The notes under the pieces were generated by a model, which did not search any database, had not been told where the DNA came from, and worked only from the letters and a program-made list of their open reading frames with translations. A stretch of DNA of 64,000 nt from Haloarcula sp. DT43 (lineage in GTDB: Archaea; Halobacteriota; Halobacteria; Halobacteriales; Haloarculaceae): contig NZ_JAYMGZ010000002.1 of the NCBI RefSeq assembly GCF_037078405.1, forward strand, positions 558,001-622,000. Reading direction: 5' to 3'. Each line of letters begins with the position of its first letter. Positions within the stretch are counted from its first letter, which is position 1. This document shows positions 26,364 to 34,259 of the stretch, one piece after another. The translations under genes were made by a program, and so were the position numbers.

Positions 26364-28022
26364 ATGGCCGAAATCGACCCCACGGAGTACGAGATCGCCG
26401 AGCTCGGACCGAAGATCAAGGACGTCGACGACGCCGACGAACTGCGGGCGATGCTGGAACTCGAAGAGGGCGGCGAGGACCGCGTGCCGGTCAAGACGCT
26501 CATCGAGGACCGAATCGAGAAGGTCGAGGACGAGGGCGACGGGGAACTCGACCCCGAGACCGTCGACCTCGCCGCGCTGACTGTCGCCGACGTGGCGAAC
26601 ATGGTCCGGGACATCGACGACGCCGAGGTGCTCCGGGACCTCTTAGAGCGCGAGCAGGCCGGCGAGGACCGCAAGACGGCGAAGTCTCAGATAGAGAGCC
26701 GCATCGAGTCTGTCGAGGGAACCGAGGAGTCAGAGGTCGCAGAGGCCGAGTACGTGCCGCCCGAAGAGAAGTACCCCGAACTCGACCACCCGACCAACGA
26801 CAAGCAGTGGGTCGAGGGCACCGTCGGCGCGGAGTACCGCGACATGTGGGTCTACTGCGAGACGCAGGCGGGCGACCTCGTGGACGTGTCCAAAGAGATG
26901 CTCGGGAAGGCCCGCGACCTGATGGACACCTACAACGCCGAGTACGATGCTGACGAGCGCGTCGTCGCAGTGCTCATCGGTGCCGACGCCAGCGACCACG
27001 TCGACGACGTCATCGCCTACGGGGCCGACCTCGTCCTCTATCACGAGGACGACCGCCTCGAACGCTTCCGTCACCAGCCCTACACCGAGATCTTCTGTGA
27101 CATGGCTCGGGCGGGCGGCGACCTGGCCGCCGAGGGCCGCGAGGAGGTGGACTGGAAGGACTACCACGAACCGCGGTACACGGTCTTCCCGGCCACGAAC
27201 AACGGGCGGGACCTCTCGGCGCTCGTTCAGGGCGAACTCGACTCGGGGCTGGCCTCGGACTGTTCGGGGCTGTACATCGAGAACGCGATGATATCCAATC
27301 CCGCGAAGGTCGGCACGGCCGGCGACAAGAAGGAATTCGAGCGCGTCCTGCACATGAAGCGTCCGGACTTCTCCGGCTTCGAGTACTCGACCATCCTCTG
27401 TATCGACAAGCCAAACCGGGACTTCCACCCGCAAGGGGCGTCCGTCATTCCGGGGAGTTTCGAGATTCCGGACCCCGACTTCGAGCGTGAAGCCGAGGTC
27501 GTCGATTACGAGATGGAACTCGACGCGGACTGGTTCCAGGTCGAGGTCGAGGAGTTCGACCGTCTCTCGGGTGGCGTCGACCTCACCGGGAACGACGTGG
27601 TCGTCGCCGTCGGTCGCGGCATCGGCGACGATCCGACGACGGGCATCGAACTGGCACTCGACCTCGTGGACGCCTTCGACGAGGCCGACCTCGGGCTCTC
27701 TCGGGGCGTCATCACCTCGTCGTACTCCTTCGACGGCCATGTCGAACAGTACGTCACCGAGGAGCGCCAGATCGGCGAGTCCGGACAGGAGGTCGAACCG
27801 GACGTGTACATCGCGGCGGGTATCTCCGGCGCGATACAGCACAAGGTCGGCTGCGACGAGTCGGACACGATAATCGCCGTCAACACCGACCCGGACGCCG
27901 ACATCCGCGACTTCTCTGATTACCTCATCGAGGGCGACCTGTTCGAGGTCTTACCGCGCCTGACGGAGGCGGTCGAAGCGGGCGACCTCGGCGCGGTCGT
28001 GGGGGAGGTCAGCGATGACTGA
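26364..28022 (+). CDS. fixB: Electron transfer flavoprotein alpha subunit (FixB/EtfA) with an N-terminal repeat extension
   Basis: A 552-residue subunit, about 200 longer than ordinary EtfA. Residues 150-552 form the ETF alpha module, with the FAD site in VVAVGRGIGDD, RGVITSSYSFDG, QIGESGQEVEPDVYIAAGIS and the end DYLIEGDLFEVLPRLTEAV. Residues 14-55 and 75-117 are two copies of one helical unit, both fitting the pattern DxDDAxxLRxxLExExxGEDR followed by K-x2-IE-x-RIE-x-VE. The unit recalls small SAP/HEH-like helical domains, but I cannot assign it. The gene overlaps fixC by eight bases. Confidence 0.9.
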   Translation: MAEIDPTEYEIAELGPKIKDVDDADELRAMLELEEGGEDRVPVKTLIEDRIEKVEDEGDGELDPETVDLAALTVADVANMVRDIDDAEVLRDLLEREQAGEDRKTAKSQIESRIESVEGTEESEVAEAEYVPPEEKYPELDHPTNDKQWVEGTVGAEYRDMWVYCETQAGDLVDVSKEMLGKARDLMDTYNAEYDADERVVAVLIGADASDHVDDVIAYGADLVLYHEDDRLERFRHQPYTEIFCDMARAGGDLAAEGREEVDWKDYHEPRYTVFPATNNGRDLSALVQGELDSGLASDCSGLYIENAMISNPAKVGTAGDKKEFERVLHMKRPDFSGFEYSTILCIDKPNRDFHPQGASVIPGSFEIPDPDFEREAEVVDYEMELDADWFQVEVEEFDRLSGGVDLTGNDVVVAVGRGIGDDPTTGIELALDLVDAFDEADLGLSRGVITSSYSFDGHVEQYVTEERQIGESGQEVEPDVYIAAGISGAIQHKVGCDESDTIIAVNTDPDADIRDFSDYLIEGDLFEVLPRLTEAVEAGDLGAVVGEVSDD

Positions 28023-29676
28023 CTCCTACGAGGAGTACGAGGCGGTCGTCGTCGGCTGTGGCCCCGGCGGGGCCGCGGCGGCGGCGAACCTCGCGCGAAA
28101 CGGCGTCGAGACGCTCGTCCTCGAACGCGGCGTCGACGCCGGATCCAAGAACGTCTCTGGCGGCCTCATCTACGCCGAGGAGTCGGCCCCCTACACCATT
28201 GACGGGCTGTTCCCCGGGTTCCGGGAGGAGGCGACCGAGCGGCCGGTCACCGAGAACTACATCCACAACGTCGCCGGCGAGAAGGTCAAGACCTTCGACA
28301 TCGGCGACCTCCACCACCACGACACGGCGTGGGCCGACTCGGTGCTCCGCCGGAAGATGGACTCCTGGCTCGCCCAGCAGGTCCACGAGCGCACCCGCGA
28401 GACCGGCGGCGGCCTGCTGACCGAGGTCCACGTCACCGGCCTGCTGCGCGAGCGCGGCGAGATCGTCGGCGTGACGACGGAGGAACTCGACCCAATCAAG
28501 GCCGATCTGATCGTGGCGGCCGACGGTGTCAACTCCGAACTGGCCCGTGACGCGGGCTTGATGGACTGGGAGGAGCCGGAAGAGTGGTTCCAGGGCGTCA
28601 AGGCCGTCGTCGACGTGGAGCCGGACCTCATCAACGAGCGCTTCGGCGTGGACGCGGACGACGGCGCGGCCCACCTGTTCTCGGGCGACCTGTTCGACGG
28701 CGTCCGGGGCGGCGGCTTCCTCTACACCAACGAGTCGTCGCTCTCCATCGGGACCGTGTTCCACCTCGACTCAATCGCTGAAGAGGAGGCCGAGCCACAC
28801 GAACTGCTGGACGGCCTGCTCACCCACCCGCTCATGGCCCAGTGGCTCGGCGACGAGTACGACGAGCGCGAGTACAGCGCCAAGCTGGTCCCCGACTCGA
28901 AGAAGGCGGCTCACCCATCGCCCCACGAGGACCGCCTCGTCCTGGTCGGCGACGCCGCGGGGCAGATGCAGGCCCAAGGCCCGATAATCAAGGGGATGAA
29001 CCACGCCGTGACCGCGGGGGCGCTGGCCGCCGAGGCCTTCGCCGACGCGCGCTCGCGCAACGACCCCCACCGCGCCGGCGAACTGTACGAGAAGAAGCTC
29101 CACGACGAGGGCGTGATGGACAAGCTCCGACCCACCCGCTACGAGGTGTTCGGACGGCTCGGTGAACTCGGGCCGGTCGACGACGTCTCGAACAGCATCG
29201 CGGAGTCCGCCGTCGGTCGCTTCGGCGTCCGGGCCGCGTCGGGACTGCTCGAACGGGCCTACTCCTCGCCGACGCTGGTGTCGATGATTCCGGACACCAA
29301 GCTGCCCTACGTGACGCTGCCAACGATCATCGCGGAGGAACTCGGCGAGCGCGTCGAGGACGAGAACACCGTCTCGCCACCGGACCTGGCCGACCGCATC
29401 GGCGACCTGACCTACGATGTCGGCGATCCACACATCGAGCTCCTCGACAAGTCCTTCGAGGCGTCGGGGACCGCGGTCACTGCCTGTCCGGTCAGTGCGA
29501 AGGGCTTCGGGGGCGGCTGTTACCGCGACGAGCGGGTGCAGACGAACGGCAGCGAGGAACACCTCGTGAGCCTCGACACCCAGCCCTGCGTGGAGTGTGG
29601 GACCTGCGCGGTCGTCGCCGACACCGAGTGGGAGCATCCAGCGGGGGGCAAGGGAGTCGAGTTCGAGCAGGGCTGA
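28015..29676 (+). CDS. fixC: Flavoprotein dehydrogenase FixC fused to ferredoxin-like FixX
   Basis: A 553-residue flavoprotein of the geranylgeranyl-reductase/ETF-quinone-oxidoreductase class, expected to pass ETF electrons to menaquinone. Residues 8-25 hold the FAD dinucleotide fold (VVVGCGPGGAAAAANLARNG). RLVLVGDAAGQMQAQGPIIKGM binds the FAD ribityl and the quinone site follows. From about residue 470 the sequence matches FixX: PHIELLDKSF, Cys491 in ACPVSAKG, Cys525/528/531 in CVECGTC, and the ending EHPAGGKGVEFEQG. An additional Cys502 is present. FixX is normally a separate gene of about 95 codons. Confidence 0.9.
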   Translation: MTDSYEEYEAVVVGCGPGGAAAAANLARNGVETLVLERGVDAGSKNVSGGLIYAEESAPYTIDGLFPGFREEATERPVTENYIHNVAGEKVKTFDIGDLHHHDTAWADSVLRRKMDSWLAQQVHERTRETGGGLLTEVHVTGLLRERGEIVGVTTEELDPIKADLIVAADGVNSELARDAGLMDWEEPEEWFQGVKAVVDVEPDLINERFGVDADDGAAHLFSGDLFDGVRGGGFLYTNESSLSIGTVFHLDSIAEEEAEPHELLDGLLTHPLMAQWLGDEYDEREYSAKLVPDSKKAAHPSPHEDRLVLVGDAAGQMQAQGPIIKGMNHAVTAGALAAEAFADARSRNDPHRAGELYEKKLHDEGVMDKLRPTRYEVFGRLGELGPVDDVSNSIAESAVGRFGVRAASGLLERAYSSPTLVSMIPDTKLPYVTLPTIIAEELGERVEDENTVSPPDLADRIGDLTYDVGDPHIELLDKSFEASGTAVTACPVSAKGFGGGCYRDERVQTNGSEEHLVSLDTQPCVECGTCAVVADTEWEHPAGGKGVEFEQG

Positions 29677-29681
29677 CCGCC

Positions 29682-30041
29682 GTGACCCACCAGTATCACG
29701 ACCGGATTCGGGCGCTTTCCCGGCGCGCCGAGGCGGCCCGCGAGTCGCTGGACCCGGACCCGCCGGACGACAAGCGTGCGATGACTCTGCTCCGGGAGGG
29801 CTTCGGTCCCACCGTCGCGCTGTACTGCGAAGCCCGCACCGGCGGCACCTGGGTGCGGTTCTCCGAGGCCGAGTTCGAGCGCCTGGAGGCGACGATGAAC
29901 GACTGGCTGGACTGCTACGCCGCCTGCTACGGTGTGGAGTTAGCCGGCTCCTACGCCATCAGAGAGGCCGCGGAACTGCTCGTCGACACCCACAACGCCC
30001 GGGACGTGGCACAGGTGCTGACCGGTGTTCCGGAGCGGTAG
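29682..30041 (+). CDS. Haloarchaeal hypothetical protein downstream of fixC
   Basis: A 119-residue acidic, mainly helical protein starting at a GTG five bases after the fixC stop, so co-transcribed with the ETF operon. It has THQYHDRIRALSRRAEAARESLD at the start, TVALYCEARTGGTWVRFS in the middle and LDCYAACYGVELAGSYAIREAAELL near the end. Three cysteines are visible but not in a metal-binding spacing I recognise. No membrane segment. Its fixed place behind fixC suggests an accessory role in this pathway; function unknown. Confidence 0.72.
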   Translation: MTHQYHDRIRALSRRAEAARESLDPDPPDDKRAMTLLREGFGPTVALYCEARTGGTWVRFSEAEFERLEATMNDWLDCYAACYGVELAGSYAIREAAELLVDTHNARDVAQVLTGVPER

Positions 30042-30079
30042 CGACCGTTTACCGAGAAATACATGGTTTATGATAAAGG

Positions 30080-30088
30080 ATTAAGTAC
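30080..30088 (+). promoter_or_regulatory. TATA box of the HTH-GNAT gene
   Basis: GGATTAAGTA is centred about 26 bases upstream of the ATG at 30110. It supports that start against an in-frame start five codons upstream and predicts a leaderless mRNA. Confidence 0.5.
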
Positions 30089-30109
30089 TGTCTCGTGGTA
30101 CTAGTTACC

Positions 30110-30841
30110 ATGGAGCTGACAGAGCCACTGCAGTTCGACCACGAGGACCGCAGGGACATCTACGAGTACGTCGAATCGCACGGGTCCGTCGAGCCGAGAG
30201 CCGCCCGGACGGCGCTGCAGATGGACCCGCGACCGTTCGGTCATCACGTCGCGATACTCAAACGCGACGGCGTACTGGAGGACATCGACGGGGAACTCCG
30301 CGTCGCCTACAACGACACCGTCGAGGAGGAGTTCGAGGCCGACGACATCGAGTTCACCATCCGGCAGGCCCGCCAGGAGGACCTCACCGGGCTCGTCGGG
30401 GCCATCCGGGCCGCCATCGGCGGCGGCGAGTACGTCGACGCCGAGACTGTCGCCGACGTGGTCGACAGCGAGGGCGTGTTGCTCCGGCACAACGAACTGG
30501 AGTCGCGCATCTTCTTCGTCGCCTGCATCGACGACGACGTGGTCGGCTGGGTCCACCTCAAGCACCCGGAGGTCGAGAAGCTGAGCCACACGGCCGAGCT
30601 CACGCTGGGCGTTCTCGAACAGTACCGCGGCCACGGCATCGGCTCGCAACTGCTCGCCCGCGGGACCGAGTGGGCGGCCACGCACGGGTACGAGAAACTG
30701 TACAACTCCGTGCCCTCGACGAACGAGGATGCCATCGAGTTCCTGGAGAGCCACGGCTGGGGGACCGCGGCCGTCCGCGAGGACCACTACAAGTTCGGCG
30801 ACGAGTACGCCGACGAGGTGATGATGGAAGCCGACCTCTAG
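30110..30841 (+). CDS. GNAT N-acetyltransferase with N-terminal winged-helix domain
   Basis: A 243-residue two-domain protein. Residues 1-75 look like a winged helix (DIYEYVESHGSVEPRAARTAL, GHHVAILKRDGVLEDIDGELRVA). Residues 85-235 are a GNAT domain with the acetyl-CoA-binding motif EQYRGHGIGSQLLARG and the C-terminal NEDAIEFLESHGW. Similar fusions in archaea and bacteria acetylate proteins such as acetyl-CoA synthetase, but that substrate is a guess here. It converges on the LLM flavoenzyme gene, overlapping its end by four bases. Confidence 0.87.
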   Translation: MELTEPLQFDHEDRRDIYEYVESHGSVEPRAARTALQMDPRPFGHHVAILKRDGVLEDIDGELRVAYNDTVEEEFEADDIEFTIRQARQEDLTGLVGAIRAAIGGGEYVDAETVADVVDSEGVLLRHNELESRIFFVACIDDDVVGWVHLKHPEVEKLSHTAELTLGVLEQYRGHGIGSQLLARGTEWAATHGYEKLYNSVPSTNEDAIEFLESHGWGTAAVREDHYKFGDEYADEVMMEADL

Positions 30842-31812
30842 CTCGGTCCCAGCGCCCGAATCGTCTCCCGAGCCAGCTCCCCGTCGACCTGCTGTGGCAC
30901 CGTTAGCAGAAGCCGGTCGAGGACGTCCCTGTCCGCTACCGCATCCCGTTTTTCCCGCGCCTGTTCCGGCGTCCCGGCGATTCCGAGGTCCGCCGCCATC
31001 TCGTCGGTGACCAGCTCCGTCGCCTCGCCGCGGTCGCCCGCTCCCCAGGCGTCGGCGATGCGTTCCGCCCGGTCCGGATACGCTTCCGCGACGGCCCGAC
31101 GGTAGCCCTCGCCGCTGCCGACGTAGTAGGCGACGTGCTGGCGGAGTTCCTCGGTCGCCCGGTCGGCGTCCTCGTGGACCACCGCCGGCACGTACGGTGC
31201 GACCGTAATCTCGCTCGGGTCGCGGTCGGCCTCGCGGGCGGTTTCAGCGATGTACTCGAACGCCGAGTCGAGCTCGGAGAACGGAATCATATGCGGGAGC
31301 CAGCCGTCGGCGAGGCGCGCGACGACCCGCCTGTTGGCCGGCCCGAGCGCCGCGTGGTACACCGGCACCTCGCGCCCCAGCGGCGGGACCCCCTCGACCG
31401 ACACCACCTCGCCGTCGTAGCTCACCCGCTCCTCACCAGTCGTGAGCCGCTTGACGACGTCGATGGTCTCGTGGGCGCGACGGACCGGACGCTCGAAGGC
31501 CATGCCGTGCATGTTCTCGACCGACCGGGCCGTGCTCGTTCCCAGCCCCAGCACCGCCCGGCCGTCCGACACCCTGTCGAGTGTCGCCGCAGTCATCGCC
31601 AGCACGGCCGGCGACCGCGAGAAGACGTTGAGTATGGCCGTCCCGAGTTCGACCTCGTCGGTCCGGGTGGCGACGTCCGTGAGTTCGACGACGGAGCTTG
31701 CCCCCCACAGCTCGTTGAGCCAGACCGAGTCGTAGCCCCACTCCTCGGCCTCGACCGCGAGGTCGACTGTGCTGTGGTCCTCGACACGTGGCACGACGAC
31801 GCCCAGATGCAT
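30838..31812 (-). CDS. LLM class (luciferase-like) F420-dependent oxidoreductase
   Basis: A 324-residue TIM-barrel enzyme of the bacterial luciferase/F420 family, related to methylenetetrahydromethanopterin reductase. The start HLGVVVPRVEDHSTVDLAVEAEEWGYDSVWLNE and the segment DRVSDGRAVLGLGTSTARSVENMHGMAFERP are typical, as is GPANRRVVARLADGWLPHM. Haloarchaea use F420, so F420 rather than FMN is the likely cofactor, but this is not readable from sequence. It is single on this strand, after the acyl-CoA ligase with a gap of about 60 bases. Confidence 0.87.
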   Translation of the reverse strand: MHLGVVVPRVEDHSTVDLAVEAEEWGYDSVWLNELWGASSVVELTDVATRTDEVELGTAILNVFSRSPAVLAMTAATLDRVSDGRAVLGLGTSTARSVENMHGMAFERPVRRAHETIDVVKRLTTGEERVSYDGEVVSVEGVPPLGREVPVYHAALGPANRRVVARLADGWLPHMIPFSELDSAFEYIAETAREADRDPSEITVAPYVPAVVHEDADRATEELRQHVAYYVGSGEGYRRAVAEAYPDRAERIADAWGAGDRGEATELVTDEMAADLGIAGTPEQAREKRDAVADRDVLDRLLLTVPQQVDGELARETIRALGPS

Positions 31813-31875
31813 GGTCCGACCGACCGCCGGAATCCTAATAAAGAATCGTGTTGATGGTTCGCTGACGTTCCGGCC

Positions 31876-33477
31876 TCACTCCTGGCCTATCATCCGTTCC
31901 TGCTCCTTCCAGTACTCCTTCCGGAGTTCGTACTTCTGGATTTTCCCGGTCGCCGTCTCGGGTAGCGAGTCCCGGAAGTCGACGCCTGAGGGGCGTTTGT
32001 AGCTGGCGACCCGTTCCCTGAGGAAGTCGAGGATGTCCTGTTCGGTCACGTCGCTGTCGGCCGTCGGGACCACGATGGCCATCGGCGTCTCGCCCCAGTC
32101 CTCGCTCGGAACGGGGATGACCGCGGCTTTCAGCACGTCGGGGTGGTCGTACAGTTCGTCCTCCAGTTCGATGGAAGAGATGTTCTCGCCGCCGGAGATG
32201 ATGATGTCCTTCCGCCGGTCCATTATCTGTATCATCCCGTCCGCGTCCCACGTGGCGAGGTCGCCGGTGTGGAAATAGCCATCGACGCGGTCTGAGAAGG
32301 CCTCCTCGGTGATGTCCGGCTTGTTGAGATAGCGGTCCATCACCTGATTGCCCCGCACCACCACCTCGCCGATAGTCGCCCCGTCGCGTGGTACGTCGTC
32401 GCCGCCCTCGTCGACGATTCTGATGTCGGTACACATGGCCTCCGAGCCCTGCTTGACCTTGATATATCGGCCCCGTCCGGCGATGCGCCGTGGGGAGTTG
32501 CTGGTCGTGATGATGGGGGCCGTCTCGGTCAGGCCGTAGATGTGGATGATGCGCCAGCCGAATTCGTCCTCGACGCGCTCGATGGTCGCCGTCGCCGGGG
32601 CGCTGCCGGCCGTGGCGATGCGCACGTCACGGTCGCCCCGCGTCTCGATGTCGCCGTCCGCGGCCCGGTAGTGCTGGACGAGCTTGTTCAACACCGTCGG
32701 CGCGCCACACATGAAAGACACGTCGTACTCCCGGACCCGGCGGAAGGTGTCCGCGGCGTCGAAGGTCCGCTGGCAGACGTGGGTCCCGCCGGTCCCCGTT
32801 ATCGCGTAGGTGTGACCCCAGCCGTTGCAGTGGAACATCGGCAGCGTCCAGAGGTACGTGTCGTCGTCGCGGACCTCCATGTGTTGGTTGAGAATCAGCG
32901 CGTGCCAGCTCTCGGTGCGGTGGGTCCTGACGACCCCTTTCGGGTCCCCGGTCGTCCCCGAAGTATAGTTGATGCTGGCGTCGTCGTCTTCCGAGATGTC
33001 GGGCCGGTCCGGTTCGGCCGTCGGCTGGTCGTCGAGCAGGGCCGCGTACTCCTCCCACTCGCCCTCGATGCGGTCGGCCTCGTAGCCGACGAACGTCTCC
33101 GCGGGGACGGCATCGCGTACCGGCTGGACCTTCTCTGCGAAGTCGTAGTCGGCGATTACCGTCGACGCCTCGCAGTCGTTCAAAATGTACTCGATTTTCG
33201 CGGGGTCGAGCCGGTAGTTCAGCGGGACGAACACCGCACCGAGCTTGTTCGCCGCGTACAACGTCTCGATGAAGTAGTGTGTGTTCGGCGCGAGGACGGC
33301 CACCCGGCTGCCCTTCGAGACGCCCCGTTCCGAGAGCGCGTGTGCCAGCTGATTGACCCGCTCGTTCACCTCGGCGTACGTGTACTCGGTGCCGTCGTGG
33401 GCAACGATGCCGGTCACGTCGTCGTAGATGTCCGCCGCACGGTCGATGAAGTCGGTTGTGAGCATCTCGCGTTTCAT
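31876..33477 (-). CDS. AMP-dependent acyl-CoA synthetase (fatty acid or aryl acid CoA ligase)
   Basis: A 533-residue adenylate-forming enzyme activating a carboxylic acid as its CoA thioester. The P-loop-like INYTSGTTGDPKGVVRTH is near residue 175, the acyl pocket motif IIHIYGLTETAPI near 325, YFHTGDLATWDADGMIQIMDRRKDIIISGGENI near 400, and the C-terminal lysine motif in PETATGKIQKYELR. All catalytic parts are intact. The acid cannot be inferred, though medium or long fatty acids are usual for this type. The AT-rich upstream region (33495-33530) supplies the promoter. Confidence 0.9.
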   Translation of the reverse strand: MKREMLTTDFIDRAADIYDDVTGIVAHDGTEYTYAEVNERVNQLAHALSERGVSKGSRVAVLAPNTHYFIETLYAANKLGAVFVPLNYRLDPAKIEYILNDCEASTVIADYDFAEKVQPVRDAVPAETFVGYEADRIEGEWEEYAALLDDQPTAEPDRPDISEDDDASINYTSGTTGDPKGVVRTHRTESWHALILNQHMEVRDDDTYLWTLPMFHCNGWGHTYAITGTGGTHVCQRTFDAADTFRRVREYDVSFMCGAPTVLNKLVQHYRAADGDIETRGDRDVRIATAGSAPATATIERVEDEFGWRIIHIYGLTETAPIITTSNSPRRIAGRGRYIKVKQGSEAMCTDIRIVDEGGDDVPRDGATIGEVVVRGNQVMDRYLNKPDITEEAFSDRVDGYFHTGDLATWDADGMIQIMDRRKDIIISGGENISSIELEDELYDHPDVLKAAVIPVPSEDWGETPMAIVVPTADSDVTEQDILDFLRERVASYKRPSGVDFRDSLPETATGKIQKYELRKEYWKEQERMIGQE

Positions 33478-33600
33478 GGTAACACGCCTTACTAGTCGAT
33501 TTCTATTCCAATTATTATTATATTTTCTTCGCTGATTGTCGGCACGCGTCCCGTTAGTTCCCTCGTGAGAATCAAACCAGTTACCGGGAGAACGGCGGTC

Positions 33601-33765
33601 CTACGGCCACTCGTCCTCGTGGCCCTCTATCGGTGCGGGGACGACGCCGTCCTTCTGTGCCCAGCCGCGGGCGTGGGCCGGGCAGACCCGGCGGTTCGCG
33701 GCCCAGGGGATGTGGAGTTCGACCGCGGCCTCGCTCTCACAGCCGTCCTCGGCACACCTGGTCAT
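33601..33765 (-). CDS. Small zinc-finger-like protein
   Basis: A 54-residue protein starting TRCAEDGCESEAAVELH and continuing NRRVCPAHARGW. Cys4, Cys9, Cys28 and His31 have the spacing expected of a small treble-clef or zinc-binding knuckle. Its ATG lies within the stop of the upstream DUF456 gene (ATGA at 33762-33765), so the two are translationally coupled. Function unknown; similar tiny zinc proteins are abundant in haloarchaea and some affect stress or biofilm traits. Confidence 0.75.
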   Translation of the reverse strand: MTRCAEDGCESEAAVELHIPWAANRRVCPAHARGWAQKDGVVPAPIEGHEDEWP

Positions 33766-34259
33766 AGCAGCGCGACGGCGACCATCGTGACCAGTATCGA
33801 CGCCGTCAGCAGGGCCTGGACGACACCGGAGGCCAGCATCCCGGCGGTCGTCACCAGCGCCGCCTTCGCGCTCCCGCGGGCGTCCTCCTGGCGGTAGAAC
33901 TCGACGGCGAACACCGTGCCGGCGACCCCGAGCAGGATACCCAGCGGGCCGGTCACGAAAAAGAGGACGAGGCCGACGACGCCGGCGAGTAGGGCTGTCC
34001 AGTTCGATGCTCCGCCGACGCGCGCCGCGACGGCCCCGCCCGTGATGTCGACGGCCCACGTCAGCAGGCCGACCAGCGTCAACAGGGCCAGCAGCACCGT
34101 CCCCGGGTCGGTCATGCCGCTGGCGAACCAGTACAGGTACACGCCGGCGAGCGAGACGAGCGCGCCCGGGACCTGGGGCGTGAGGCTGCCGACGACGCCG
34201 CCGACGAGCAGGGCGAACGCGAGCACGAACAGCAGCGATTCGAGGCCGAGGGGGCTCAT
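33762..34259 (-). CDS. DUF456 family membrane protein
   Basis: A 165-residue integral membrane protein with about five hydrophobic helices. The family signature is visible in GVVGSLTPQVPGALVSLAGVYLYWFA (about 22-47) and the glycine-rich VFFVTGPLGILLGVAGTVFAVEF (about 96-118). DUF456 proteins have no settled function; their glycine-zipper-like helices suggest a small channel or membrane-remodelling role. It overlaps tmcA upstream by four bases and the zinc-finger gene downstream by four, forming a tight three-gene unit led by tmcA. Confidence 0.85.
   Translation of the reverse strand: MSPLGLESLLFVLAFALLVGGVVGSLTPQVPGALVSLAGVYLYWFASGMTDPGTVLLALLTLVGLLTWAVDITGGAVAARVGGASNWTALLAGVVGLVLFFVTGPLGILLGVAGTVFAVEFYRQEDARGSAKAALVTTAGMLASGVVQALLTASILVTMVAVALL

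Noticed and set aside
28990-29330. Arg-rich antisense frames inside fixC
   Set aside because: Typical GC-rich shadows with no start signal or recognisable domain.
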